Shown: positions 54,272 through 63,905, numbered from the stretch's first letter. The stretch is DNA of 64,000 nt from Galactobacillus timonensis (GCF_900240265.1 NZ_LT964739.1:1835225-1899224); one strand, 5' to 3'. Notes: generated by a model not told the origin, from the letters alone. Program-made: numbers and translations.

Positions 54272-54983
54272 GCATCTGCCGCACAGCTTCATAGGCCAGC
54301 AATAATCCGGCGGCACACGGTACAAACGGAGAAGAACCGGGAACGGCTCTGCGTCTTGTACCGTTTTCTTTTTCAAGATCTATGAGAGGCTTCAGCGGCG
54401 TTTCCGTTGAAGTGATGACGGTCAGATGCCTGATCCGGCGCTTGCGGCATTCACTGCGCATGATGCGGGCGAGCGGATCATTTCTTGTGTCGTAGAGGTC
54501 CATGACGCTGAGCCTGGAAGGATCGAGGCGGTTGCCGCAGCCCATCGCCGAGAGAATCGGGATGCTGCGTCGGTCGGCTTCTTCGATGATGCTCAGCTTG
54601 GCAGAAACCGTGTCGATGGCATCGATGATGAAATCCCACTCTTCAAAGGGAAACTGATCCTTCGTTTCCGGAAGATAGAAGAGGGGAAACAGGCGCAGCT
54701 CAATGCCCGGATCGATGCTGCGGATGCGCATGGCGGCCGCATCCGTCTTCTTCATGCCGATGGTTTCGCGGGTCGCAAACAATTGCCGGTTGAGATTGGA
54801 AAGGGCAACGGTATCGTTATCAATGAGATCCAGATGGCCGACACCGGCTCTGGCCAGTGCCTCGACACAGCTGCCTCCAACTCCGCCAAGGCCGAATACG
54901 GCGACCCGTTTTGTGCGCAGTGTGTTCAGTGCTTCTTTTCCCAGCAGCAGTTCCGTGCGCTGGTGCTGACTTTCTTCGATCAT
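54249..54983 (-). CDS. tcdA: tRNA threonylcarbamoyladenosine dehydratase (ThiF/E1-like)
   Basis: The 244-residue product belongs to the ThiF/E1 superfamily. It adenylates t6A in tRNA and cyclises it to ct6A. The ATP-binding VAVFGLGGVGGSCVEALARAGVG (about 27-49) and the following D-x-D, with LDLIDNDTVALSNLNRQL, are diagnostic. TcdA is favoured by length and the lack of ubiquitin-like partner genes. It overlaps the metallophosphoesterase gene upstream by 4 bp. Confidence 0.9.
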   Translation of the reverse strand: MIEESQHQRTELLLGKEALNTLRTKRVAVFGLGGVGGSCVEALARAGVGHLDLIDNDTVALSNLNRQLFATRETIGMKKTDAAAMRIRSIDPGIELRLFPLFYLPETKDQFPFEEWDFIIDAIDTVSAKLSIIEEADRRSIPILSAMGCGNRLDPSRLSVMDLYDTRNDPLARIMRSECRKRRIRHLTVITSTETPLKPLIDLEKENGTRRRAVPGSSPFVPCAAGLLLAYEAVRQMLSLPSSR

Positions 54984-55723
54984 GATCCTTCCACCTTCAG
55001 ATAGGGATAGCTGCTTTCAATATAGAATTCATGAAGATCATCGAGGCGCAGACAGCCTAACGTTCTTCCATAGACGCATCCACAGTCGATATGGAAGATG
55101 CGGTCGTCTTTGCCATGGAGTATCTTCCCGTCATATTCCTTTCCATAGATAAAGGTGGGCATGTGCCCGACGATCATGCGGGTGCCGTCGGTATAGGGGT
55201 TGTCATCGATGCCGATGTGGCTCCATACCTGATTGAAATGGGTTACTTCGCTGACCCGTGTCCCCGGGGCGGGAGAGGCGCCGCAGCCGGCATGGACCAG
55301 GACATAGTTCTGGCCATGGACATTGATCGCTGCGTAATAGGGAACCTTTTCCATATACAGCTGCAGATCGTAGCAGCTGTTAAAGTCTTCATCCATGAAC
55401 TGGTCAAGGGTCGTCATGCCGCCGTTGTAGTAGAGCCATGTCATGAAGTCGTTGGTCATGGCGGTATAGATTCTGGAAGCGTCGTGCTTTCCTTCGATCA
55501 TGATGGGCATGTAGCGGCGAAGCCACACGTCGTGGTTACCCATGATCACGTGCATGTTGTCATTGGCGGCAATTTCCTTGAGCAGGGAGATGGACTGCTT
55601 TCCGCGGTCGCAGATATCGCCGACGATCCACAGTTCGTCGTAGGCGGAGAATTCAATTTTTCTGAGCATGGCGTCAAATTCATCTTTACAGCCATGCAGA
55701 TCACTCATGACATAGACCGGCAT
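54980..55723 (-). CDS. Metallophosphoesterase (serine/threonine protein phosphatase family)
   Basis: The 247-residue product has the calcineurin-like core motifs SDLHGC (7-12), GDICDRG (about 35-41) and GNHD (about 62-65), with later H residues (LVHAG, GHMPT). This short PPP form resembles bacterial PrpA/Ser-Thr phosphatases and diadenosine tetraphosphatases; the substrate is unknown. ATG 55723 is chosen because it opens VYVMSDLHG; the longer open frame upstream runs antisense to yebC and is not coding. Confidence 0.9.
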   Translation of the reverse strand: MPVYVMSDLHGCKDEFDAMLRKIEFSAYDELWIVGDICDRGKQSISLLKEIAANDNMHVIMGNHDVWLRRYMPIMIEGKHDASRIYTAMTNDFMTWLYYNGGMTTLDQFMDEDFNSCYDLQLYMEKVPYYAAINVHGQNYVLVHAGCGASPAPGTRVSEVTHFNQVWSHIGIDDNPYTDGTRMIVGHMPTFIYGKEYDGKILHGKDDRIFHIDCGCVYGRTLGCLRLDDLHEFYIESSYPYLKVEGS

Positions 55724-55773
55724 CGTTTTTCCTGCAATGCTATGATCATAGCACAGCTGTGCGGCTTTTCTCT

Positions 55774-55801
55774 TTGCATTGATCAGCCTCTTTGCTATAA
55801 T
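55774..55801 (+). promoter_or_regulatory. Promoter of yebC
   Basis: TTGCAT (55774-55779) is 16 bp from TATAAT (55796-55801) with an upstream TGC extended -10. Confidence 0.8.
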
Positions 55802-55834
55802 AGGACAGCTGAAAAAGAAGGGTGGTATTTTACT

Positions 55835-56560
55835 ATGGGAAGAGCGCATGAGGTGCGTGCGGCCGCAATGGCAAAAACGGCAGCCATGAAGTCCAAGCTG
55901 TATTCCAGATATGGAAAGGAACTGTATATTGCAGCGAAGTCCGGCGTCCCTGACCCTGATATGAACCTGACGCTTGCTCGTAAGATCAAGGAAGCCAAGT
56001 CCAACCAGGTCCCGGCAGACGTCATCAAGCGTGCAATTGACAAGGCAAAGGGCAACGATTCGACAAGCTACGAAGAAGTCCGCTATGAAGGCTTCGGCCC
56101 GGGAAATTCGACGGTCATCGTTGACTGCCTGACGGATAATACGAATCGCTCCTATACGAACGTGAAGACGGCATTCAACAAGTGCAAGGGTGCGAAGATT
56201 GCCGGTGCCGGTGCGGTCAGCTTCGGCTATGAGCAGGTCGGTCTCTTCTATTTCCCGTATGACGATGAAGAGAAGATGCTCGATGCGATGATGGAAGCGG
56301 ATGTCGATGTACTGGATCTCAACGTCGAAGACGGTGAGATGATGGTCAAGACTGCCTATGCAGATTTCTCGAAGGCTCAGGATGCGATCGAAAAGCTGAT
56401 CCCGGATGTCAAGTTCGATACCTGCGAGGTTACGATGCTTGCCAATGAGACAGTCAAGCTTACCAGCCAGGAAGATATCGATGCGTATCACAAGCTGCTG
56501 GATACGCTGAATGACATCGACGATGTCAACAAGATTTACAGCAACGTTGACGAAGACTGA
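55835..56560 (+). CDS. yebC: YebC/PmpR family protein
   Basis: The 241-residue product is a YebC-type protein, long annotated as a transcription regulator and linked more recently to translation of proline-rich stretches. The N-terminal GRAHEVRAAAMAKTAAMKSKLYSRYGKEL and GFGPGNSTVIVDCLTDNTNRSYTNVK blocks are conserved. ATG 55835 follows GGTGG and a strong promoter; in-frame codons upstream are antisense to the phosphoesterase and not coding. Confidence 0.94.
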   Translation: MGRAHEVRAAAMAKTAAMKSKLYSRYGKELYIAAKSGVPDPDMNLTLARKIKEAKSNQVPADVIKRAIDKAKGNDSTSYEEVRYEGFGPGNSTVIVDCLTDNTNRSYTNVKTAFNKCKGAKIAGAGAVSFGYEQVGLFYFPYDDEEKMLDAMMEADVDVLDLNVEDGEMMVKTAYADFSKAQDAIEKLIPDVKFDTCEVTMLANETVKLTSQEDIDAYHKLLDTLNDIDDVNKIYSNVDED

Positions 56561-56577
56561 TCAGGGTAGTACGCATG

Positions 56578-56603
56578 AGGATGGCGTGATGCCATCCTTT
56601 TTT
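56578..56603 (+). terminator. Rho-independent terminator of yebC
   Basis: AGGATGGC (56578-56585) pairs with GCCATCCT (56591-56598), followed by a T-run. Confidence 0.9.
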
Positions 56604-56687
56604 GTGCATCTTAAAAAATTCTTAAACGGTTCCGTTCTGTTTTCTTAAGGATGGTTTTTTACAATAAGGTTGCTTGATGGAGGGGAA

Positions 56688-57386
56688 ATGACAAGGATAC
56701 TGATCACAGACGACGAGAAGGATATCGTCAATGCACTGGAAATCTATCTGAAACCGGAAGGCTACGAAATTCAGAAGGCGTATACCGGAAAGGAAGCCGT
56801 GGATGCCGTCCGCCAGGGAAACATTGATCTGGTGCTGCTCGATGTCATGATGCCGGTGATGGACGGACTGCAGGCGATGAGCCGGATCCGCAGCTTTTCC
56901 AATGTCCCGATCATTCTTCTGACAGCGAAAAGTGAAGATACAGATAAAGTGCTCGGGCTGAATATCGGTGCCGATGATTACATTACCAAACCGTTTAATC
57001 CGGCCGAAGTCATTGCCCGCGTACGCTCGCAGCTGCGCCGTTATATCAGCCTTGGCGGCAGTCAGCGTCAGGGGGAACATGTTCTGGTGAATGGAGGTCT
57101 TGTCCTGAATGAAGATGCTAAAAGTCTAACCGTTGATGGGACGGCCGTAAACCTGACACCGATCGAATTCGGGATTCTCGAACTGTTGATGCAGAATCCG
57201 GGGAAGGTCTTTTCTTCCGCTGATATTTACCGCCAGGTATGGAATGAAGAAGCCTATGGAAGTGGGGCGACCATTGCCGTACACATCCGCCACCTGCGGG
57301 AAAAGATTGAGATTACACCGAAAGAGCCTCGTTACATCAAGGTTGTCTGGGGCCTTGGCTACAAGATGGAAAAGGAGAATGGATGA
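56688..57386 (+). CDS. VanR-like OmpR-family response regulator
   Basis: The 232-residue product has a receiver domain (D8-D9 pocket, phospho-acceptor D52 in LVLLDVMMPVMDG, TK near 102) and a winged-helix domain ending VVWGLGYKMEKENG, a pattern seen in VanR-type regulators. ATG 56688 follows GGAGGGG. The leader has repeated CTTAA words (56611-56649) that might be its own binding sites. It overlaps the kinase gene by 4 bp. Confidence 0.93.
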   Translation: MTRILITDDEKDIVNALEIYLKPEGYEIQKAYTGKEAVDAVRQGNIDLVLLDVMMPVMDGLQAMSRIRSFSNVPIILLTAKSEDTDKVLGLNIGADDYITKPFNPAEVIARVRSQLRRYISLGGSQRQGEHVLVNGGLVLNEDAKSLTVDGTAVNLTPIEFGILELLMQNPGKVFSSADIYRQVWNEEAYGSGATIAVHIRHLREKIEITPKEPRYIKVVWGLGYKMEKENG

Positions 57387-59299
57387 TGAAAAAAAGCGTA
57401 TGGCAGCAGATGCTGCAAAGCCGTATCTGGAAACTGGTGGGCGTCATTCTTCTCTGCCTCAGCGGCAGCGGCATCTTTTTGACGACCATTGCGCTGGACA
57501 TTGACATGAACAGTGCCCGCGGAGACACTCACCTGAATGAAGATCTGCAGAGCATTTTTGAATCCCAGATGTATTCTTCCGTGCCGCAGCCGCTGCGTGC
57601 TGAGAGCTGGCAAAGTGCAGCTTCTTCTTTGAGTAAAGAAAACTCCAACCTGCGGATCCGGGTTTCTTCCATCACGGACCTGGCAATGACGACGCTCGTC
57701 GATACGCGGCAGGACGGAGAAACCTATTATGAAGGTTTCGTGGGAGAACTGTACTGGCAGGATGGACAGGGTATTACCAGTACAGAGGTTCACTCGGTGT
57801 CGGAAGCGCGTACAATTCTGTGGGATATTGACGGAGTTCATGAATGTATTCTAGTGCTTGGCTGGCTGCGAAAGCCCATGCCGGTACATGATATGTACTG
57901 GTTTACGATGAAAGCCGCTGCGATCATGACGTGGCTTGACTCGTATCCGGTTGTCTCCATGTCTGTATGCATCATCGTGTTTGTTCTGGCGCTGATCTAT
58001 GAGTTTTCGGCAGCCGGACATTCGGCAAAGCAGGAAGAAATTGCACCTGCATGGATTGATGCCGTACCGTTCGATCTTCTGACAGTTCTCTGGCTGATTA
58101 CTGAGCGTGGTGTTGTGCCTGTCTTTTATTCTCCTCTGGGATCCAATCTGCCTGGCTATTTCGTTGCCGATCTTGGATTGATGGCAATGGCACTGCTGTT
58201 TTTCTTCTGGCTCATGTCACTGGCCCGTCATTGGAAACGGAAGGATCTTGTCAGCAATCTTCTGATTGTGCGTCTGATCCACTGGCTGCTGTCATTGTCA
58301 AAAAAGTTTGGCTGGCTCCCGGTCGCTTCCTGGATGATTCTGGGGATCATTGGCTTTTCTCTGCTGCGTCTCGCCGCATGGGAGATGTCCGGGGCAGGAC
58401 TGCTGTTATTGGGAGTTGTTTCTGTTCTGCTGTGGAGCGTTCAGCTCTATGAGCTTTGGGGAAGTTCCATCATCTGCAAGAGTGTTGCGGAATATCAGAA
58501 AGGCGATCTTTCCTACCGGATTGAAGATCAGAAGCTGAAGCACTTATATGGAAAGCTGGGACAGTCCGCCCGGCAGGTCAACGATCTTGGCAGCGGACTG
58601 GAAAAGGCCGTGGAAGAGCGCCTGCGGACGGAACGCTTAAGAACCGAGCTGATAACCAATGTCAGCCACGATATCAAGACGCCGCTCACTTCGATCATGA
58701 ATTATGTTGATCTATTGCAGAAGGAACATACGCCCCAGCAGGAAACAGAATACCTTGAAGTGCTGCAGCGGCAGTCGCAGCGCTTAAAGAAACTGACCGA
58801 GGATGTGCTGGAATCTTCCAAGGCAGAGTCTGGAAATATTGAAGTGCATATCGAATCGGTATCGGTAGTGGAAATTGTGGAACAGGCGATGGCCGAATAC
58901 CAGGACCGGCTGGAAGCGGCCAGTCTGACGATGGTGATTGATACGGATCATGTGCCACACGTTTCGGCGGACGGACGGCTGCTGTGGCGCGTTCTGCGCA
59001 ACCTTTTGTCCAATGTTTCCAAGTATGCGATGGAAGGGACGCGCGTCTACCTGGATGCCCACTGCCCGGATCCGGAGCATGTTGAGATCGACTTGAAAAA
59101 CATCTCCCGTAGCCAGCTGAATATTTCTTCCAATGAGCTGATGGAGCGCTTTGTGCGCGGTGACAGTTCGCGGCATACGGAAGGCAGCGGGCTGGGGTTG
59201 AATATTTCGGAAAGCCTGGTGCGCCTGATGGGAGGCGACTTCCATATTGAGATTGACGGCGATCTGTTTAAGGCGGTTATCCTTCTGAAGAAAGCGTAA
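57383..59299 (+). CDS. Multi-pass sensor histidine kinase
   Basis: The 638-residue product has TM1 at about 13-35, an extracellular region of about 150 residues, then a cluster of five to six membrane helices (about 188-360), a linker, HisKA with H429 (SNVSHDIKTPLTSIMNYVDLLQ) and an ATPase domain (EGSGLGLNISESLV). This many-helix architecture is known from Bacillota kinases beside VanR-type regulators. There are no van resistance genes, so it is not a vancomycin cluster on this evidence. It overlaps the convergent tmcAL gene by 23 bp. Confidence 0.92.
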   Translation: MMKKSVWQQMLQSRIWKLVGVILLCLSGSGIFLTTIALDIDMNSARGDTHLNEDLQSIFESQMYSSVPQPLRAESWQSAASSLSKENSNLRIRVSSITDLAMTTLVDTRQDGETYYEGFVGELYWQDGQGITSTEVHSVSEARTILWDIDGVHECILVLGWLRKPMPVHDMYWFTMKAAAIMTWLDSYPVVSMSVCIIVFVLALIYEFSAAGHSAKQEEIAPAWIDAVPFDLLTVLWLITERGVVPVFYSPLGSNLPGYFVADLGLMAMALLFFFWLMSLARHWKRKDLVSNLLIVRLIHWLLSLSKKFGWLPVASWMILGIIGFSLLRLAAWEMSGAGLLLLGVVSVLLWSVQLYELWGSSIICKSVAEYQKGDLSYRIEDQKLKHLYGKLGQSARQVNDLGSGLEKAVEERLRTERLRTELITNVSHDIKTPLTSIMNYVDLLQKEHTPQQETEYLEVLQRQSQRLKKLTEDVLESSKAESGNIEVHIESVSVVEIVEQAMAEYQDRLEAASLTMVIDTDHVPHVSADGRLLWRVLRNLLSNVSKYAMEGTRVYLDAHCPDPEHVEIDLKNISRSQLNISSNELMERFVRGDSSRHTEGSGLGLNISESLVRLMGGDFHIEIDGDLFKAVILLKKA

Positions 59300-60410
59300 C
59301 GCGCTGCGCACCGCCGATCTCCTGCTTCAGCAGGTCACGGCGCTGTTGTTCTTCGAAGAAAGAGGCATAGGCAAGGGATGCCCGGTATTCCATGGTCCGG
59401 TAAGGATAGGGGATATCCGCAAAGCGCGAAGCAATGTGCATCTCTTTCTTGCGGCAGTCGTGCAGCCACTTCTGACCTTTTTCATTAAAGCCAAGCACAT
59501 GGATGTAATCCAGCGGAGGAAGTTTGGAAACCTCCGCTTTTGTTGTCTGTGTCAATACCTGCAGCAGTGTGCGGCGGATGCGCGAAGCGGTATAGCGTGG
59601 TGTGACGGCGGCGTTCAGAAACAGATTCCAGTCAGCGTACTGCGCGGCACACGCAGCCAGATGATTTTCAATGCCTTCCGAAAAAAGAAACAGAGAAGCA
59701 AGATACTCCCGCGGCGCGGTTAACAGAAACAGCCGCAGATACGGCCACATCTGTTCCATTGAGGGAACATGGGCTTTGGCAAGCTGCTCTGCCATGGGCG
59801 TGTAGGCGGAAACGTCATGAAGGTCTTTCAGCATGCGGCGGATCGCCATCGCACTGGCGACAGGCCCGTCGGCGGTTTCATCCAGATAGTTTGTTGTCCG
59901 GGGGATCAGAACAGGTTCAATGCCGCTATTCTGCAGCTCTTTCAGATAGCAGACGGCCAGAATGTCATTGGGCATCATTTCGCTGGTCAGCAGGCTATAG
60001 GCTTTGGGAAAGGACATTCCCTGTTTCAGCGACATATGAAGATGGTCCGGATTGACCGGTGTATCAGCGATTTCCTTCAGATTTTCCAGATCGCCGCATT
60101 CCGAACCGAAGCTGATGGCATCGACGCCGGCCTGCTTCAAAATGGTGACGGCGCCATGGGCAAAGGCGGATGCACTCTGGATGCAGTAAATGTAGGGAAG
60201 CTCCAGAACAACATCAATGCCGCTGCTTAAAGCTGCTTTTGCCCGCGAATATTTATCAATGCATGCCGGTTCGCCGCGCTGAACAAAGTTCCCGCTCATG
60301 ACGGCGATGAACAGTCCGGCACCGGTTTTTTTCTTTGTTTCCTGGATCTGATAAATGTGACCTGTATGAAACGGATTGTATTCAGCAACGATTCCAACAG
60401 TGTGTATCAT
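59277..60410 (-). CDS. tmcAL: tRNA(Met) cytidine acetate ligase
   Basis: The 377-residue product is a nucleotidyltransferase-superfamily enzyme that acetylates C34 of elongator tRNA-Met using acetate and ATP. The signature GIVAEYNPFHTGHIYQI (6-22) with AVMSGNFVQRGEPAC and DKYSRAKAAL is diagnostic. The length is normal. It is transcribed alone, divergent from the alpha/beta hydrolase. Confidence 0.93.
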   Translation of the reverse strand: MIHTVGIVAEYNPFHTGHIYQIQETKKKTGAGLFIAVMSGNFVQRGEPACIDKYSRAKAALSSGIDVVLELPYIYCIQSASAFAHGAVTILKQAGVDAISFGSECGDLENLKEIADTPVNPDHLHMSLKQGMSFPKAYSLLTSEMMPNDILAVCYLKELQNSGIEPVLIPRTTNYLDETADGPVASAMAIRRMLKDLHDVSAYTPMAEQLAKAHVPSMEQMWPYLRLFLLTAPREYLASLFLFSEGIENHLAACAAQYADWNLFLNAAVTPRYTASRIRRTLLQVLTQTTKAEVSKLPPLDYIHVLGFNEKGQKWLHDCRKKEMHIASRFADIPYPYRTMEYRASLAYASFFEEQQRRDLLKQEIGGAQRVTLSSEG

Positions 60411-60520
60411 TTTCTGTAAGCCCTTTCAATCTACCTGAGTTCGAAACTATAATAGCAAAAGAAGAAACGCATATGGAGATGCGTGAATGTTGAGGATCTA
60501 CACAGAAAGAGGCTGCAGGA

Positions 60521-61414
60521 ATGGCTACAGAAGGTTTTGATTTTGATCTTTTCGTACCGGCAGGTACACCGAAGGCATCCGTTGAGATTGTTCACGGGAT
60601 GGCGGAGCATCGCCAGCGCTATACGGCATTTGCAAAGTATCTTGCAAGCAGAGGATACGCCGTCGCAATCTTCGATCTGCCGGGGCACGGCACCTCCTGC
60701 AAAAAGGAGGATCTTGGCTGGTTTGGAGAAAAGAATGGCTGGAAAACGATGGAGGACAAAGTTCTTGACATCATGAAGATCGTCAAGGAACGCTGGCCGG
60801 ATGTTCCGTTTGTTCTGATGGGACATTCCATGGGTACGATTCTTACCCGCGATGTTCTGCAGGATCACAGCTCTGAATTTGATGCGGTGATTCTTTCCGG
60901 GGCTCCCAACTGCAATCCGGCCGCAAAGTCCGGTATCACTCTGGCAAAGGTCGTTAGGACCTTCAAGGGCGCCAGAGGGCATTCGAAGATGCTGGATCAG
61001 ATGGTGACGGGCAATTTCAACAAGAAGATAAAGAACGCCCATACACCGGTCGACTGGCTGAGCTATAACACGGAGAATGTGGATCGCTATATTGCGGAGC
61101 CGCTGGACGGGTTCCCGTTTACGATTCAGGGCTATATCGATGAGATGGAAGGCATTGTCAAGATGAGCAATGGAACGTACCATGTGACACGGGCTGATCT
61201 TCCGATCTATTTCTTCGCCGGAGAAGAAGATCCGTGTACGGGTGGAAGTGAAGGGTTCGCCGACAGCATTATGCGGCTTCATCAGGCAGGCTATACGGCC
61301 ATCGATGCGAAACGCTATCCGCATATGCGCCATGAGACGCTCAATGAAATCAACAGGGAAGATGTATGGGCGGATGTTGGAAACTGGCTTGACAGCCACG
61401 CATCGCGGCAGTAA
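60521..61414 (+). CDS. Alpha/beta hydrolase, monoglyceride lipase/S33 type
   Basis: The 297-residue product has the nucleophile elbow GHSMG with S103, an HGMAEHRQRYTAFA oxyanion block, DLPGHGTS, an acid Asp in FFAGEEDPCTGG and the histidine in YPHMRHETLNE. It fits the monoacylglycerol lipase-like serine hydrolases. A promoter-like TTCAAT-17 bp-TATAAT lies at 60425-60453. The substrate is unknown. Confidence 0.9.
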   Translation: MATEGFDFDLFVPAGTPKASVEIVHGMAEHRQRYTAFAKYLASRGYAVAIFDLPGHGTSCKKEDLGWFGEKNGWKTMEDKVLDIMKIVKERWPDVPFVLMGHSMGTILTRDVLQDHSSEFDAVILSGAPNCNPAAKSGITLAKVVRTFKGARGHSKMLDQMVTGNFNKKIKNAHTPVDWLSYNTENVDRYIAEPLDGFPFTIQGYIDEMEGIVKMSNGTYHVTRADLPIYFFAGEEDPCTGGSEGFADSIMRLHQAGYTAIDAKRYPHMRHETLNEINREDVWADVGNWLDSHASRQ

Positions 61415-61421
61415 ATCTCCG

Positions 61422-61449
61422 TTGACTTTGATAGTCCGTTTGTTATAAT
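61422..61449 (+). promoter_or_regulatory. Promoter of yceD-rpmF
   Basis: TTGACT (61422-61427) is 16 bp from TATAAT (61444-61449), with a TGT extended -10. Confidence 0.85.
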
Positions 61450-61481
61450 TGTCTCCGTTAACGAACAAGGGGATACTGGGC

Positions 61482-62000
61482 GTGAAATGGTCGCGGAGTG
61501 AATTAATTCAAAGTGGAAATTTCAACGTTACAGTCGATGAGGATACGGTTCTTCCTGAGGATGCCTTTGACGGGTTCAGCCTGATTGACGGTGCCAGGGA
61601 TGTTCACGTGTCGGGAACGGGATTCCTTGATACAGATGAAAACCGTTTCTACGCGGATCTTCACATTACGGGCAGCATGCTTGTGATGGATGCGATCAGT
61701 GGTCGTCAGATTGCGGTTCCCTTTGAAACGGATGCGTCCGAGACCTATGCCTTTGAACCGGTAGAGGATGAGGATGAAGATATCCGCGTCGTTACAGATG
61801 ATGTCATTGATCTGATGCCGGCGGTACGTGATGCCATTCTGATGGAAGCGCCGCTGCAGGTGACTGACGTCGATCCGCAGGACTATCCTTCCGGTGACGG
61901 CTGGAGAGTGATTACGGAAGAAGAATACGAGAGCAGCAAGAAGAATGCGATTGATCCGCGCCTTGCGAAGCTCCAGGAATTCAAAGAGGAAAAAGAATAA
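61482..62000 (+). CDS. yceD: YceD/DUF177 family protein
   Basis: The 172-residue product matches DUF177, the protein conserved directly upstream of rpmF in most bacteria and needed for 23S rRNA levels in E. coli. It starts VKWSRSELIQSG, typical of YceD, so GTG 61482 is taken as start with GGGG 10 nt upstream; an upstream start near 61449 would fall in the -10 element. The central acidic segment (VEDEDEDIRVV) and IDPRLAKLQEFK tail are as usual. Confidence 0.88.
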   Translation: MKWSRSELIQSGNFNVTVDEDTVLPEDAFDGFSLIDGARDVHVSGTGFLDTDENRFYADLHITGSMLVMDAISGRQIAVPFETDASETYAFEPVEDEDEDIRVVTDDVIDLMPAVRDAILMEAPLQVTDVDPQDYPSGDGWRVITEEEYESSKKNAIDPRLAKLQEFKEEKE

Positions 62001-62018
62001 CAGGAGGTGTAAGGCGAT

Positions 62019-62201
62019 ATGGCAGTACAGCAGAGAAGAAATTCCAAAACAAGAACCGCAAAGAGAAGAACGCATTATAAGCTGGTAGCTCCGAAGCTGG
62101 AGAAGTGCCCGGCATGCGGCGCTTGGAAGCAGCCTCATCATGCTTGCCCGCAGTGCGGCTACACCGGTGCTGATGCATCGGCAGCGAAAGAAAACGCATA
62201 A
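62019..62201 (+). CDS. rpmF: Ribosomal protein bL32
   Basis: The 60-residue product begins MAVQQRRNSKTRTAKRRTHYKL and has a zinc-ribbon CPAC...CPQC (residues 30-33 and 43-46), so it is the zinc-binding form. AGGAGGTG precedes the ATG. It is cotranscribed with yceD. No ordinary terminator lies between its stop and the insertion sequence at 62246, so the element may have landed in its 3' region. Confidence 0.97.
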   Translation: MAVQQRRNSKTRTAKRRTHYKLVAPKLEKCPACGAWKQPHHACPQCGYTGADASAAKENA

Positions 62202-62245
62202 GCCGGCGCATTGATTGTTCAGGTGAAAAGGCGAGACCGAAAGGT

Positions 62246-62262
62246 CAATGTCAGTAAGTTAA
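62246..62262 (+). repeat. Left terminal inverted repeat of the IS
   Basis: CAATGTCAGTAAGTTAA matches the reverse complement of 63984-64000 (CAATGGCGTTAAGTTAA) at 14 of 17 positions. Confidence 0.75.
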
Positions 62263-62286
62263 CAGGAAACACTGACTTCTGACAAG

Positions 62287-62323
62287 AAACACTCGTTTCA
62301 AAATATGGCGAGTGTTTTTTATT
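62287..62323 (+). terminator. Inward-facing terminator near the left IS end
   Basis: AAACACTCG (62287-62295) pairs with CGAGTGTTT (62309-62317), followed by TTT ATTTT. It lies between the left repeat and the transposase and would stop transcription entering from rpmF. Confidence 0.8.
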
Positions 62324-62474
62324 TTGCAAAGTGCTATGCCAAGATGTTTTCATCACTTACATAAAAGCATCAGAAAATGCATAAACATGCACTTTTTTCA
62401 AAAAAGCACTTGACAGGCTGAACGCCGGAATTTTTAGACAATCCGAAGGAAATTGTAGGGGGTATTTTTCGACT

Positions 62475-63788
62475 ATGGTTTCCTATCACTATTCGCTGGG
62501 CGCTGTTCATAAGCATCTCAATGATGCGATCAACTATGTGTCTTCTTCTATTGGCTGCTACTGCAAATCTCCCGGGTTTGATTTCACCCGCAAGCGTAAG
62601 CTGCCGCCGGAAGAACTCATGAAATTCCTGATCCAGTTCCAATCCAAATCATTATCTTCTGAGATCGGAGATTATTTCACTGATATGGAGGTCCCTCCAT
62701 CTGTTTCTGCTGTCATTCAACAGCGGCGGAAATTGGATCCCCGGGCGCTGTATCGGGTATTCACTTTATTCACTGACAGTATTAACGTCAACAATCGGTT
62801 TCAGGGATATCGACTTCTGGCTTCCGACGGATCCGATATCAATATTCCATATAATCCGGAAGACAGTGAGACTTATCATATCCAGAACGGAATGGCACGA
62901 GGCTTTAATCAGCTTCATCTGAATGCGTTATACGATGTTTTGAATCGCTGTTATGCCGACATTGAGATTGATACAGCAGCCAAATCAAATGAGCCCAATG
63001 CCGCAGAAGAAATGCTTGAAAAGAATGCAGAGAAATATGGAAAGTTCATTTATATTGCCGATCGCGGTTATGAGAAATATCAGCTGCTGGCATTTCTCAC
63101 TGAGAACCAGATAAAATACATCATTCGCGTCAAAGATATCTCAAGCAATGGGATTCTCAGCACCATGAATTTGAAGGATGAGGAGTTCGACCTTGATCTG
63201 GGAAAAGAAATTACCAGACTGCAGACCAATGAAGTAAAGCGGCATCCGGAAAAATATGTCCGTATCATGAATAATCAGGTCTTCCGATTTCTTCCCATCG
63301 AAGAAGAATCGTATTATCTGAATTTTCGGGCAGTACGATTCAAAATCACCGACGATACTTATGAATGCCTGATTACCAACCTGCCAGGAGATCAGTTCCC
63401 GATCAGCGTAATGAAAGAGCTGTATCACCAAAGATGGGGCATTGAAGGAAGTTTTCGCGAGTTGAAATATACTATCGGGCTTACCGAATTTCATGGCAGA
63501 AACATACAGTTTCTTTATCAGGAAATCTATGCGCGGACAATTCTGTATAACCTCTGCCAGTTCATTGTGGCAGCCGTGCCGTCAGAAAAGTCAGCCACCA
63601 TACATGAGTACAGATTCAATTTCAGCTCTGCTGTGACAAATATCAGGCAGTATCTTGCAGGCCATATTGATGAGGAGAAGCTGATACTCAGAATAAAAAA
63701 GTTCCTGATCCCAATCAGACCAGGAAGATCGTTTGTTAGAAATATACGTTCTCAATCCGCAAAGTTGTTTACGTATAGATCTGCCTAA
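62475..63788 (+). CDS. IS4-family DDE transposase
   Basis: The 437-residue product has the DDE fold: first Asp in LLASDGSDIN (about 116), second in YIADRGYEKYQLL (about 195), and the IS4 signature Y-x2-R-x3-E-x6-K in YHQRWGIEGSFRELK (about 317-331). The full length and intact motifs suggest it is functional. A TTGACA at 62410-62415 may be a -35 element; the start ATG 62475 has AGGGGG about 13 nt upstream. It is the only gene of the element. Confidence 0.9.
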   Translation: MVSYHYSLGAVHKHLNDAINYVSSSIGCYCKSPGFDFTRKRKLPPEELMKFLIQFQSKSLSSEIGDYFTDMEVPPSVSAVIQQRRKLDPRALYRVFTLFTDSINVNNRFQGYRLLASDGSDINIPYNPEDSETYHIQNGMARGFNQLHLNALYDVLNRCYADIEIDTAAKSNEPNAAEEMLEKNAEKYGKFIYIADRGYEKYQLLAFLTENQIKYIIRVKDISSNGILSTMNLKDEEFDLDLGKEITRLQTNEVKRHPEKYVRIMNNQVFRFLPIEEESYYLNFRAVRFKITDDTYECLITNLPGDQFPISVMKELYHQRWGIEGSFRELKYTIGLTEFHGRNIQFLYQEIYARTILYNLCQFIVAAVPSEKSATIHEYRFNFSSAVTNIRQYLAGHIDEEKLILRIKKFLIPIRPGRSFVRNIRSQSAKLFTYRSA

Positions 63789-63905
63789 CGATCAGAGTAT
63801 AAAACATCCGCAAACCTAAATCCACCGATTTTCGTGACAGGCAATCGCTCTGCCCTTTTCGTTATGGCAAAATGTGTCAGTTTTGATCACACGATCCGGA
63901 AGAAA

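Noticed and set aside
55091..55834. Upstream extension of the yebC frame through the phosphoesterase
   Set aside because: YebC starts at 55835 behind a good promoter; the extension is antisense to a real gene.
55724..56491. Upstream extension of the phosphoesterase frame through yebC
   Set aside because: The conserved phosphoesterase begins at ATG 55723 and the extension is antisense to yebC.
56688..59299. VanRS-like pair as part of a vancomycin-resistance cluster
   Set aside because: No vanH, vanA-type ligase or vanX genes are nearby; the pair is a generic two-component system of that family.
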